Part shown: piece after piece, positions 14,891 through 21,012 of the stretch | Layout: each line of letters starts with the position of its first letter | Numbering within the stretch: position 1 is the first letter of the stretch | Assembly (NCBI GenBank): GCA_047632595.1 | Contig: JBLIDK010000038.1 | Location: 1-21,012 of the forward strand | Direction: 5' to 3' | Source of the DNA: JBLIDK01 sp047632595 | GTDB lineage: Bacteria; Bacteroidota; Bacteroidia; Sphingobacteriales; Sphingobacteriaceae | DNA length: 21,012 bases | Translations under genes and position numbers: made by a program | Notes under the pieces: generated by a model | Told to the model about the DNA's origin: nothing | The model's input: only the letters and a program-made list of their open reading frames with translations | Databases searched by the model: none

Positions 14891-14906
14891 GAGCTTTTAG
14901 CTCGAA
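14891..14906. repeat. Palindrome, inverted copy 2
   Basis: GAGCTTTTAGCTCGAA is the exact reverse complement of 14756-14771. The two copies lie 27 and 26 nt inside the two direct repeats, giving a symmetric layout across the 304-nt spacer 14638-14941. I see no coding sequence in the spacer apart from the rdgB-like remnant. Confidence 0.6.
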
Positions 14907-14932
14907 TTCATTGCACTTATATTCGAAATAAA

Positions 14933-14974
14933 ACGGTTTTTTTATTTGCTTAAAAAATCTACCAGTTTCTGAAC
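14933..14974. repeat. Direct repeat, copy 2 (true rdgB 3' end)
   Basis: Partner of 14687-14728 at a 246-nt offset, with 8 mismatches in 42 nt. It includes the rdgB stop codon at 14942-14944 and the preceding codons. The ACGG-T7 part resembles the right arm and tail of a terminator without its left arm, which supports duplication of a terminator/gene-end segment. Confidence 0.7.
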
Positions 14975-15517
14975 AGCTCTACCTCTATGGCTAATTTGAT
15001 TTTTTTGCTCCATACTCATTTGAGCAAAGGTTTCTTTAAAACCCAAGGGCTTAAAAATTGGGTCATAGCCAAAGCCATCTTTACCAGCTGGGACTTGAAG
15101 AATTTCTCCTTCTACTTCACCTTTAAAATAATGGGTTTTCCCGTTAAGGATTAAACAAATACAAGTAACAAACTTTGCTTTACGATTTTCCTCTCTTTGC
15201 ATTTTAGAAAGCACTTTGTCCATATTGTCTTGAAACGAACAATTTGGACCGGCGTAACGCGCGCTGTAAACACCTGGTTCATCATTCAAAGCTTCAATCA
15301 TTAAACCGGTATCATCAGCAAAGCAATCTAGCTTATAGCGATCATGAATGTGCTTTGCTTTTTGAAGTGAATTTGCCTCTAACGTATCGCCATCTTCAGG
15401 AATTTCTTCAAAAAATTCAATATCCTTCAGACTTAAAACTTCTAAACTGCTCAGTTTTGAACGAATTTCATCTAATTTATGAGCGTTATTTGTAGCAACT
15501 ACTAATTTATTTTTCAA
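14942..15517 (-). CDS. rdgB: dITP/XTP pyrophosphatase (RdgB/HAM1 family)
   Basis: Hydrolyses non-canonical purine triphosphates (dITP, XTP) to monophosphates, keeping them out of DNA and RNA. The 191-residue length is normal. Visible marks are the N-terminal LVVATNNAHKLDEI (the T/S-N-N-x-x-K substrate loop), DGDTLEANSLQKA (about 42-54), the metal-binding ADDTGL (67-72), YSARYAG (84-90), GFGYDPIF, and SHRGRA near the C-terminus. The ATG at 15517 overlaps the upstream gene by 11 nt, so the two are coupled. Its 3' end is partly duplicated 246 nt downstream. Confidence 0.96.
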   Translation of the reverse strand: MKNKLVVATNNAHKLDEIRSKLSSLEVLSLKDIEFFEEIPEDGDTLEANSLQKAKHIHDRYKLDCFADDTGLMIEALNDEPGVYSARYAGPNCSFQDNMDKVLSKMQREENRKAKFVTCICLILNGKTHYFKGEVEGEILQVPAGKDGFGYDPIFKPLGFKETFAQMSMEQKNQISHRGRAVQKLVDFLSK

Positions 15518-15995
15518 TGTTAAATTGTATTTTTAAAGCGTTCCAAAGTGTCATTTTTAACAACTTATCTGCTTCTATTTTACTTAACTCATCACAAAAT
15601 AACATAGTGTATTTACTATGATTGATAACCTCGTAATGTTTTCGGTTTTTAATCCCTAACTGAGAAGGACTCACACCAAATCCTAAAACTTTATCAAACG
15701 AATATTGACTAGTTAAGCTGGTTAAATCAGGAGTATCTAGTATTTGAGTACTTACAATAATTTCCTTAGTGATGTCTAAACCTACGGCTGCAATCATTTT
15801 TTCGAGCATAAGATTCGAAGCACCTTTTGCCGCATTAAAAGAAGTTTCGCTGCAAATGATTACTAAAGAATGTTCACTTTGGCTTTCTGACTTAGCACTT
15901 GGAGCAGCTGTAGCTTTTTCAATCTTTTCTAATTGAAAAACCTCTCCCTCTAACAAAGAACGTAAGGCTATTGGATTATTTATTTCAAGACTCAT
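15507..15995 (-). CDS. Unknown protein upstream of rdgB, faint UDG-superfamily-like pattern
   Basis: 162 residues without signal peptide. The first ~45 residues are a linker-like segment (ATAAPSAKSESQSEH). The rest looks alpha/beta: strand LVIICSE, then GASNLMLEKMIAAVGLD, then EIIVSTQI, later FDKVLGFG and YTMLFCDE, and a C-terminal helix DKLLKMTLWNALKIQF. The order G-x-x-x-x-x-M-L-x-K-M-I-A-A-V-G-L followed by a strand resembles family 4 uracil-DNA glycosylases (GxxLLxKMLxAIGL), but the glycosylase active-site motifs and Fe-S cysteines are missing. Since the polymerase III psi subunit is, to my recollection, a degenerate member of the same fold, a psi-like clamp-loader role is one possibility. 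That is inference only. It is coupled to rdgB by an 11-nt overlap. Confidence 0.7.
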   Translation of the reverse strand: MSLEINNPIALRSLLEGEVFQLEKIEKATAAPSAKSESQSEHSLVIICSETSFNAAKGASNLMLEKMIAAVGLDITKEIIVSTQILDTPDLTSLTSQYSFDKVLGFGVSPSQLGIKNRKHYEVINHSKYTMLFCDELSKIEADKLLKMTLWNALKIQFNIEK

Positions 15996-16002
15996 AACTT
16001 TT

Positions 16003-16010
16003 CAAATCTA
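16003..16010 (-). promoter_or_regulatory. -7 box of the unknown gene upstream of rdgB
   Basis: On the minus strand TAGATTTG, a full TAnnTTTG match, ends 7 nt before the ATG at 15995, implying a very short or absent leader. No -33 TTG was found at the expected distance. Confidence 0.4.
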
Positions 16011-16030
16011 AAAGTTTTAGCTTCGAGTTT

Positions 16031-16038
16031 TATCTTTA
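16031..16038 (+). promoter_or_regulatory. Possible -7 box of the Nif3-like gene
   Basis: TATCTTTA, one base off TAnnTTTG, ends 4 nt before the ATG at 16043. Weak, but it is the best candidate in the 47-nt divergent spacer. Confidence 0.25.
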
Positions 16039-16042
16039 TTTT

Positions 16043-17137
16043 ATGAAAGTATCCGAAATAATTTCAGTTTTAGAAGAATTCGCCTCTCCATCGCTTCAAG
16101 AATCCTATGATAATTCAGGGTTAATTGTTGGAAATAAGGACCAAGAGGTAACAAAAGTGCTCATCTCATTAGATTGTATTGAGTCTGTTGTAGAGGAAGC
16201 AATTAAAAATAAAGCCAACCTAATTGTTTCTCATCACCCCATCCTTTTTAAAGGAATTAAGCAGCTTAACGGTAAAAATTATGTGGAGCGAACCATTTTA
16301 AAAGCAATTAAGAATGATATTGCCCTATACGCAATTCACACTAACCTTGATAATGTATTTGAAGGAGTGAATTTCAAAATCGCTGAAAAGCTAGGTTTGA
16401 AAAATTGCCGGTCGCTAAGATTAAAAGAAAATAACTTGGCAAAGCTGAGCACTTTTGTTCCAATAGAGCATAAGAGTGAGGTTGTGAAAGCTATTTATGC
16501 AGCTGGGGCAGGAAAAATTGGAAATTATTCTGAATGTAGTTTTAGTACTGAAGGAATAGGAACGTTCAAAGCTCTTGAGAATGCCTTGCCTTTTGTAGGA
16601 TCGAAAGGTGTTTTACATTCAGAAGCAGAGGAAAAACTAGAGGTAATTGTTCCAATGCATCTAAAATCAACAGTAGTTAATGCACTTCTTAAGGCACATC
16701 CCTATGAAGAAGTTGCGTACGATCTTTATCCATTATTGAATAGCAACCCAAAAATTGGCAGTGGATATATCGGAGAAACTGAAAAAAATATTCCAGCTAA
16801 AGAATTTCTACAAAATCTAAAAAACGTTTTTAAATGTGAGGTGATAAAGCATACCAAATTAGTAAAGAAAAATATCACCAAAGTAGCCCTTTGTGGCGGT
16901 TCTGGAAGCTTTTTACTAGCAGATGCGAAAAGAGCAGGTGCAGACATTTTCATTAGTGCAGACTTTAAATACCATGAGTTTTTTGATGCCGAAAACGACC
17001 TAATAATAGCAGATATTGGGCATTATGAAAGCGAACAATACACTATAGATCATATTCATGGTATTTTGAAGCAAAAATTTCCTAACTTTGCGCTCCTAAA
17101 ATCAGGAGTAAGTACTAATCCTGTCAAATATTTATAG
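16043..17137 (+). CDS. Nif3-like dinuclear metal-centre protein
   Basis: 364 residues, the long form of the Nif3/YqfO/YbgI family. The N-terminal Nif3 half shows SYDNSGLIVG, IVSHHPILF with metal ligands His64 and His65, and IHTNLDNVFEGVN with Asp103. The C-terminal half supplies the remaining ligands in ADIGHYESEQ (His327 and a following Glu) after LCGGSGSF. Between them, about residues 130-235, is the inserted CutA/PII-like domain (FVPIEHKSEVVKAIYAAGAG, KAHPYEEVAYDLYPL) seen in long members. Family proteins form hexameric toroids with two metals; the reaction is not settled (often labelled GTP cyclohydrolase 1 type 2). The zinc-ribbon gene follows after 5 nt, so they form an operon. Confidence 0.94.
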   Translation: MKVSEIISVLEEFASPSLQESYDNSGLIVGNKDQEVTKVLISLDCIESVVEEAIKNKANLIVSHHPILFKGIKQLNGKNYVERTILKAIKNDIALYAIHTNLDNVFEGVNFKIAEKLGLKNCRSLRLKENNLAKLSTFVPIEHKSEVVKAIYAAGAGKIGNYSECSFSTEGIGTFKALENALPFVGSKGVLHSEAEEKLEVIVPMHLKSTVVNALLKAHPYEEVAYDLYPLLNSNPKIGSGYIGETEKNIPAKEFLQNLKNVFKCEVIKHTKLVKKNITKVALCGGSGSFLLADAKRAGADIFISADFKYHEFFDAENDLIIADIGHYESEQYTIDHIHGILKQKFPNFALLKSGVSTNPVKYL

Positions 17138-17142
17138 CTTTT

Positions 17143-17886
17143 ATGGACGCCACAGTAGAAGAAAAATTACAAGCACTTTGGGATTTACAACAATTCCACT
17201 CAAAAATTGATAACATTTTAACGATTCGAGGAGAATTACCAATTGAGGTAAACGACTTAGAAGATGAGATTGCTGGTTTAGAAACCAGGGTTGAAAAGTC
17301 TGAGCACCAAATTGATGATGTTAATACTGAAGTTACAGCAAAGAAAGATGCAATTAAAGACAGTCAAGCGCTAATCAAGAAATATGAAAAGCAGCAAATG
17401 AATGTTAAGAATAGCAAAGAGTACGATGCTTTTACTAATGAAATTGAACTTCAAACCTTAGAAATTCAAGTTAACGAAAAGAAAATCAAGGAATTTGAAT
17501 TAGATATTTCTAGAAGAACTGAAGAACTTGACTTAGCTAAAAAAGGCTTAGAAGAAAGAAAAACAGATCTTTCTCACAAGAAAAGTGAATTAGATAGCAT
17601 TATCGCTGAAACTGAAAAAGATGAAGAATCTTTGAACAAGAAAGCAGAAAAAGCATCTAAACTTATCGAAGAAAGATTATTAAACGCATACAATAGAGTT
17701 AGAATTAATTCTAAAAACGGCTTAGGTGTTGTTGCTATTGAGCGTAACAGTTGTTCTGGTTGCTTTAGTGCAATTCCACCACAACGTCAAAGTGAAATCC
17801 GTCAACGTAAAAAAGTAATTGTTTGCGAGCATTGCGGAAGAATTTTGATTGATGAAGAATATGCAAATCCAACGGAGAAAGCATAA
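17143..17886 (+). CDS. Coiled-coil protein with C4 zinc ribbon
   Basis: 247 residues. About 1-180 is charged and heptad-like, an antiparallel coiled-coil hairpin with KKYEKQQMNVKNSKEYDAFTNE in the turn region (about 79-100), a hallmark of this family. The C-terminal ribbon has Cys204, Cys207, Cys228 and Cys231 in the pattern CSGCF ... VCEHCGRIL. These proteins (CT398-like/zf-RING_7 type) are repeatedly found beside Nif3 genes; nucleic-acid or protein binding has been proposed, but the role is not defined. It lies 5 nt downstream of the Nif3-like gene and is followed by a strong terminator. Confidence 0.92.
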   Translation: MDATVEEKLQALWDLQQFHSKIDNILTIRGELPIEVNDLEDEIAGLETRVEKSEHQIDDVNTEVTAKKDAIKDSQALIKKYEKQQMNVKNSKEYDAFTNEIELQTLEIQVNEKKIKEFELDISRRTEELDLAKKGLEERKTDLSHKKSELDSIIAETEKDEESLNKKAEKASKLIEERLLNAYNRVRINSKNGLGVVAIERNSCSGCFSAIPPQRQSEIRQRKKVIVCEHCGRILIDEEYANPTEKA

Positions 17887-17905
17887 TTCAATAAAATCTT
17901 AAAAC

Positions 17906-17940
17906 AAAAAAACCGTCACTTTAAAAATGACGGTTTTTTT
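17906..17940 (+). terminator. Bidirectional rho-independent terminator, zinc-ribbon gene/cysteine desulfurase
   Basis: A perfect 13-bp stem, A7-CCGTCA (17906-17918) with TGACGG-T7 (17928-17940), around a 9-nt loop. The A-run and T-run on either side allow termination in both directions for the convergent genes. Confidence 0.9.
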
Positions 17941-17962
17941 TATGCTTGTTATTTTAACTTTC

Positions 17963-19099
17963 TTATGCGTGAACCGCGTAAATCTCCTTTAGCTTCTCAA
18001 CAGTAAAATCAATCTCCTCTTTTGTATTCAACTTACTAAATGAAAATCTAACCGCAGGTCTATTTGGATCTGCACCAATGTTTGTTAATACATGCGAACC
18101 TATGTCTGAACCAGATGAACATGCACTTCCACCAGAAGCTGCAACACCTGCAATATCCAAACTAAACAACAACATTTCTGCTGCGTCAGTTGGAGGTAAT
18201 GAAACGTTTAGTACAGTGTATAAACTTTTATTTGAATCTATGTCTCCGTTAAAGAGTACCTCAGGAATAGCTTCTTGTAAGCTTTTTATCATATACTTCT
18301 TTAAAGCAAGAATGTGTTCGTGGTGGGCCTGCATATTGTTATTTGCCAACTCTAATGCTTTAGACAAAGCAGCAATTCCATATATGTTTTCAGTTCCTGC
18401 ACGCATGTTACGTTCTTGCGAACCTCCAAAAATTAATGGATCAATCTTTACATTTTCATTGATATATAAAAATCCAATTCCTTTTGGTCCATGTAATTTA
18501 TGTGCCGAACACGTCACAAAATGAACATTAATATCTTGTAAGTCAATTGGAAAATGACCACATGTTTGAACGGTATCACAATGAAACAAGGCATCGTACT
18601 TCTTACAAATATCCCCAGCTTCTTTTAAGTCCATTTTATTGCCAATTTCATTATTTGCATGCATTAATGAAACAAATGACCTTTCGTTATTGGCTAAAAG
18701 CTCCTCTAAATGGTCTAATTTGATGTGCCCCATGTGGTCAACATCAACAAATGAAAGCTTAATCAAACCTTCTTTTTCCATTGCTTCTAAGGGATAAAGA
18801 ACAGCGTGGTGCTCAATTTTTGAAGTAATGGCATGCTTAATTTTATTAAACTTTATACCACACTTAATGGCTGTATTATCCGCTTCTGTACCTCCTGAGG
18901 TGAAAAATATAGTAGAGGGTGAGGTGTTTAGCATTTCGGCAACCTTTTTCCTAGCTCCTTCAATTATTGAACGAGATTCACGTCCAAATGCATGAGTTGA
19001 AGAGGGATTTCCGTAGTTATTTTCTAAAACTTCCGTCATCACTTTTATCACCTCTTTGTCGAGTGGAGTTGTGGCTGCATTGTCTAAATATACTTTCAT
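17963..19099 (-). CDS. Cysteine desulfurase (NifS/IscS type)
   Basis: A PLP enzyme that takes sulfur from cysteine as a persulfide for Fe-S clusters or tRNA thiolation. 378 residues, normal length. Visible marks are YLDNAATTPLD at the N-terminus, TSGGTEADN (67-75), IEHHAV with His97 over the PLP, HANNEIG (148-153), DTVQTCGHFPID with Asp175 and Gln178, Schiff-base Lys201 in SAHKLHGPKG, RAGTEN (233-238), and the catalytic Cys327 in ASGGSACSSGS on the long active-site loop of class I enzymes. Whether it serves iron-sulfur assembly or tRNA thiolation cannot be told, since no isc or suf gene adjoins it. It has its own -7 box. Confidence 0.95.
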   Translation of the reverse strand: MKVYLDNAATTPLDKEVIKVMTEVLENNYGNPSSTHAFGRESRSIIEGARKKVAEMLNTSPSTIFFTSGGTEADNTAIKCGIKFNKIKHAITSKIEHHAVLYPLEAMEKEGLIKLSFVDVDHMGHIKLDHLEELLANNERSFVSLMHANNEIGNKMDLKEAGDICKKYDALFHCDTVQTCGHFPIDLQDINVHFVTCSAHKLHGPKGIGFLYINENVKIDPLIFGGSQERNMRAGTENIYGIAALSKALELANNNMQAHHEHILALKKYMIKSLQEAIPEVLFNGDIDSNKSLYTVLNVSLPPTDAAEMLLFSLDIAGVAASGGSACSSGSDIGSHVLTNIGADPNRPAVRFSFSKLNTKEEIDFTVEKLKEIYAVHA

Positions 19100-19117
19100 T
19101 GCTTATTGTTAGGTTTA

Positions 19118-19125
19118 CAAAAATA
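19118..19125 (-). promoter_or_regulatory. -7 promoter box of the cysteine desulfurase gene
   Basis: On the minus strand TATTTTTG, matching TAnnTTTG, 18 nt before the ATG at 19099. The same octamer is used before fmt and glmM. No -33 TTG was identified. Confidence 0.5.
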
Positions 19126-19162
19126 CGAAAAGGATTCGCGTCTTTATAACGTTTTAGGCGCT

Positions 19163-20545
19163 TTACATCAATTCCTTAATATCAGATATTAGTTTTTGCC
19201 CTAATGATTCCGACTGAGTCTCTGTATTACTTTCTGCGTAAATTCTAATTATTGGTTCGGTATTCGACTTTCGTAAATGAACCCATTCTCCCTCAGCGAA
19301 GATAATCTTCACTCCATCTGTCGTGTCAATTTGCTCCTTAAGGTATTTTTTCTTTAGCTTTTTAAGAATCCCATCCACATCAATTCCATCAGTAAGACTG
19401 ATTTTATTTTTTGCAATCACATAATTAGGATACTTAGCTCTCAACATGGAAGTTGATTTGCCAAATATAGCTAGGTGAGTTAAAAACAAGCCAATTCCTA
19501 CTAGGGCATCTCTCCCATAATGACTTTCTGGATAAATTATTCCACCATTCCCTTCTCCACCAATAAGAGCATTGTTTTCTTTCATTTTGGTCACCACATT
19601 CACCTCTCCTACTGCAGATGCAAAATATTTGCCACCATGTTTTTCAACTATTTCTTTAAGTGCTTTGGTAGAACTTAGGTTAGAAACAGCATTTCCCTTT
19701 TCTAGTCCTAAAACATAGTCGGCAACCGCAACTAAAGTAAATTCTTCACCAAAGGGCTGACCTTGCTCATCAACAAAGGCAAGTCTATCAACATCGGGAT
19801 CTACAATAATCCCTAAATCAGCATTGGTTTTTACTACTTCTTGGCAAATTGCAGTGATGTTTTCCGGCAACGGCTCTGGATTGTGAGGAAAATGACCTGT
19901 AGGTTCGCAATAAAGCTCTACCACTTCTACTCCCATTGCTTTTAGCAATTGTGGAACAATTATTCCTCCAGATGAATTGACTCCATCAACCACAATTTTG
20001 AATTTTTTCTTTTTAACAAGGTCAAAATCAACTCCTCTTAAATTTTGCACGTGATTTATATGAAAATCAAAATAGCTAGAATCTTGTTTGTACTGACCTA
20101 AATCATCCACTCCTGAAAAATTAAAAGCTTCTTTATCTGCTAAAGCAAGAACTTCCGAACCGTCTTTCCCTGAAATAAACTCTCCTTCTCCATTCAATAA
20201 TTTTAAAGCATTCCATTGTTTGGGATTATGACTGGCGGTTAAAATAATACCCCCAATTGCTTTTTCATTTGGAACAGCAAGCTCAACAGTTGGCGTAGTA
20301 CTTAAGCCTAGGTCAATTACATTTAAGCCCAATGCTTGTAATGTAGAGCAAACTAGTTGGCTCACCATTGGACCAGAAATTCTTGCATCTCTTCCAATTA
20401 CAATGGTCTTGTTTTTTGGATTTCTTTTAATTAACCAAGTACCAAAGGCAGCTGTAAAACGAACCACATCAACCGGAGTTAAGCCTTCGTTTACTTTACC
20501 ACCAATAGTTCCTCTGATTCCTGAAATAGATTTTATTAACGTCAA
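19163..20545 (-). CDS. glmM: Phosphoglucosamine mutase-like phosphohexomutase
   Basis: Interconverts glucosamine-6-P and glucosamine-1-P for UDP-GlcNAc, peptidoglycan and LPS. 460 residues with four phosphohexomutase domains: the phosphoserine loop TASHNPKQWNALK (Ser105), the metal loop DPDVDRLA (Asp249, Asp251, Asp253), the sugar-binding loop GGEGNGGII (329-337), and the phosphate-binding loop RKSNTEPIIRIYAE near the C-terminus. The start is TTG at 20543-20545: it gives the family N-terminus MTLIKSISGIRGTIGG, and a stop lies in frame at 20558-20560. Substrate choice between GlmM, PMM and PGM is not provable from motifs; GlmM is favoured by the N-terminus and length. Confidence 0.92.
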   Translation of the reverse strand: MTLIKSISGIRGTIGGKVNEGLTPVDVVRFTAAFGTWLIKRNPKNKTIVIGRDARISGPMVSQLVCSTLQALGLNVIDLGLSTTPTVELAVPNEKAIGGIILTASHNPKQWNALKLLNGEGEFISGKDGSEVLALADKEAFNFSGVDDLGQYKQDSSYFDFHINHVQNLRGVDFDLVKKKKFKIVVDGVNSSGGIIVPQLLKAMGVEVVELYCEPTGHFPHNPEPLPENITAICQEVVKTNADLGIIVDPDVDRLAFVDEQGQPFGEEFTLVAVADYVLGLEKGNAVSNLSSTKALKEIVEKHGGKYFASAVGEVNVVTKMKENNALIGGEGNGGIIYPESHYGRDALVGIGLFLTHLAIFGKSTSMLRAKYPNYVIAKNKISLTDGIDVDGILKKLKKKYLKEQIDTTDGVKIIFAEGEWVHLRKSNTEPIIRIYAESNTETQSESLGQKLISDIKELM

Positions 20546-20565
20546 TTTGTAGTTGGTTTAGCTTG

Positions 20566-20573
20566 CAAAAATA
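20566..20573 (-). promoter_or_regulatory. -7 promoter box of glmM
   Basis: On the minus strand TATTTTTG, matching TAnnTTTG, about 20 nt before the TTG start codon. This supports the TTG as start, since little leader remains for any other. Confidence 0.5.
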
Positions 20574-20602
20574 CACAAGCAATAGGGGAGATTAAATTAT
20601 AT

Positions 20603-20625
20603 TTAAAACTTTATATAAGTTTTAA
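20603..20625 (-). other. Hairpin over the stop codon of the amidohydrolase gene
   Basis: TTAAAACTT (20603-20611) pairs perfectly with AAGTTTTAA (20617-20625) around TATAT; the stop codon at 20611-20613 is inside. It has no G-C core or T-run, so it is a weak terminator at best. The arrangement resembles the hairpin over the mini-histone stop. Confidence 0.4.
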
Positions 20626-21012
20626 TACTTGACTGTTTTCTGTGAGTTGTAAATTCTCTAAATCTACATATTGAATTAAGTTCAATCCGGGCTTTTTACC
20701 CTTCGCTATAGTTCCGAACCTTTTATCAATACCAAGCATTTTTGAGCCATTCAAACTTCCCCATTCTAACAGATCTTGAATATTATGATGCCCCATTGAC
20801 ATGGCCAATAATTTCAACTCTTCAAAAATGCTCAACTTGTCGTTCGAAGCCAAGCTATCTGTACCAACAGTAATAGTTAAACCAAGTTTTTTAAAGAGTT
20901 TAACATTGGGCAGGGTATCTTCAATGTACTGGTTAGCACTCGGGCATAAACACCAATAAATATGTTCATTGTAGTTTTTAGCCATAAAAATATCCTCAAT
21001 TTGAGTGAACGT
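20611..21012 (-). CDS. Amidohydrolase-family protein, 3' part only
   Basis: The gene enters from the right edge; 133 codons and the stop are present. IYWCLCPSANQYIEDTLPNV followed by LGLTITVGTDSLASNDKLSIFEELK matches the C-terminal half of the metal-dependent amidohydrolase barrel (MtaD/TrzN/SsnA-type deaminases), in which GTDS supplies the metal-binding Asp. The end (GIDKRFGTIAKGKKPGLNLI) is the return to the composite beta-sandwich, where family members usually have G.GSIxxGKxADLxL; Pro-Gly-Leu replaces the usual Ala-Asp-Leu. The substrate cannot be named. It lies upstream of glmM on the same strand, but glmM has its own promoter box. Confidence 0.88.
   Translation of the reverse strand, partial: TFTQIEDIFMAKNYNEHIYWCLCPSANQYIEDTLPNVKLFKKLGLTITVGTDSLASNDKLSIFEELKLLAMSMGHHNIQDLLEWGSLNGSKMLGIDKRFGTIAKGKKPGLNLIQYVDLENLQLTENSQVLKLI

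Noticed and set aside
14756..14906. Palindromes considered as CRISPR repeats
   Set aside because: Only two copies, in opposite orientation, with no regular spacers and no cas genes nearby.

Overview
The window is AT-rich chromosomal DNA from a member of the Bacteroidota, most likely a flavobacteria-like lineage. The support is mutually consistent: promoter boxes of the Bacteroidetes type (TAnnTTTG, in three places with a TTG 20 nt upstream), a secreted protein with a type IX secretion (T9SS) C-terminal sorting domain, an Hc1/H1-like mini-histone of the kind common in this phylum, an alpha-oxoamine synthase close to serine palmitoyltransferase, and an OstA-like outer-membrane biogenesis protein with a Bacteroidetes-style signal peptide. 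I see no tRNA, rRNA, CRISPR array, intact insertion sequence or prophage gene. Gene content is core housekeeping rather than a mobile island.

Layout. 1-2181 (minus): sodium/solute symporter, GNAT acetyltransferase and the start of an M20 amidohydrolase, overlapping or abutting as one operon. 2283-3200 (minus): fmt. 3337-4905 (plus): SPT-like synthase, then the mini-histone with its own promoter and a tandem hairpin/terminator. 4962-8399 (minus): ligA, an unknown conserved protein and dapA, chained by overlaps. 8527-10704 (plus): T9SS-exported Asp-box (BNR-like) repeat protein. 10688-12508 (minus): tilS and a two-helix membrane protein. 12584-14637 (plus): OstA-like protein and a small His/Gly-rich secreted protein. 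14638-14941: a 304-nt spacer with a degenerate copy of the rdgB 3' end and two copies of a palindrome. 14942-15995 (minus): an unknown protein with a faint uracil-DNA-glycosylase-like pattern, then rdgB. 16043-17886 (plus): Nif3-like and coiled-coil zinc-ribbon proteins. 17963-21012 (minus): partial amidohydrolase, glmM and a cysteine desulfurase.

How the genes fit together. Most are single-step core enzymes: initiator tRNA formylation (fmt), lysidine modification (tilS), DNA sealing (ligA), nucleotide-pool cleaning (rdgB), lysine/peptidoglycan precursors (dapA, glmM) and sulfur mobilisation (cysteine desulfurase). Envelope functions are represented by the SPT-like enzyme (sphingo- or sulfonolipid base), the OstA-like protein and two exported proteins. 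Several convergent pairs share bidirectional rho-independent terminators whose T-runs lead directly into the opposing stop codon.

The least explained points are the 14.64-14.95 kb spacer (a possible small inserted element or duplication remnant at the rdgB terminus), the unknown gene upstream of rdgB, the unknown gene locked between ligA and dapA, and the symporter gene, whose frame extends upstream of any normal start codon. I did not find a convincing new multi-gene system here.
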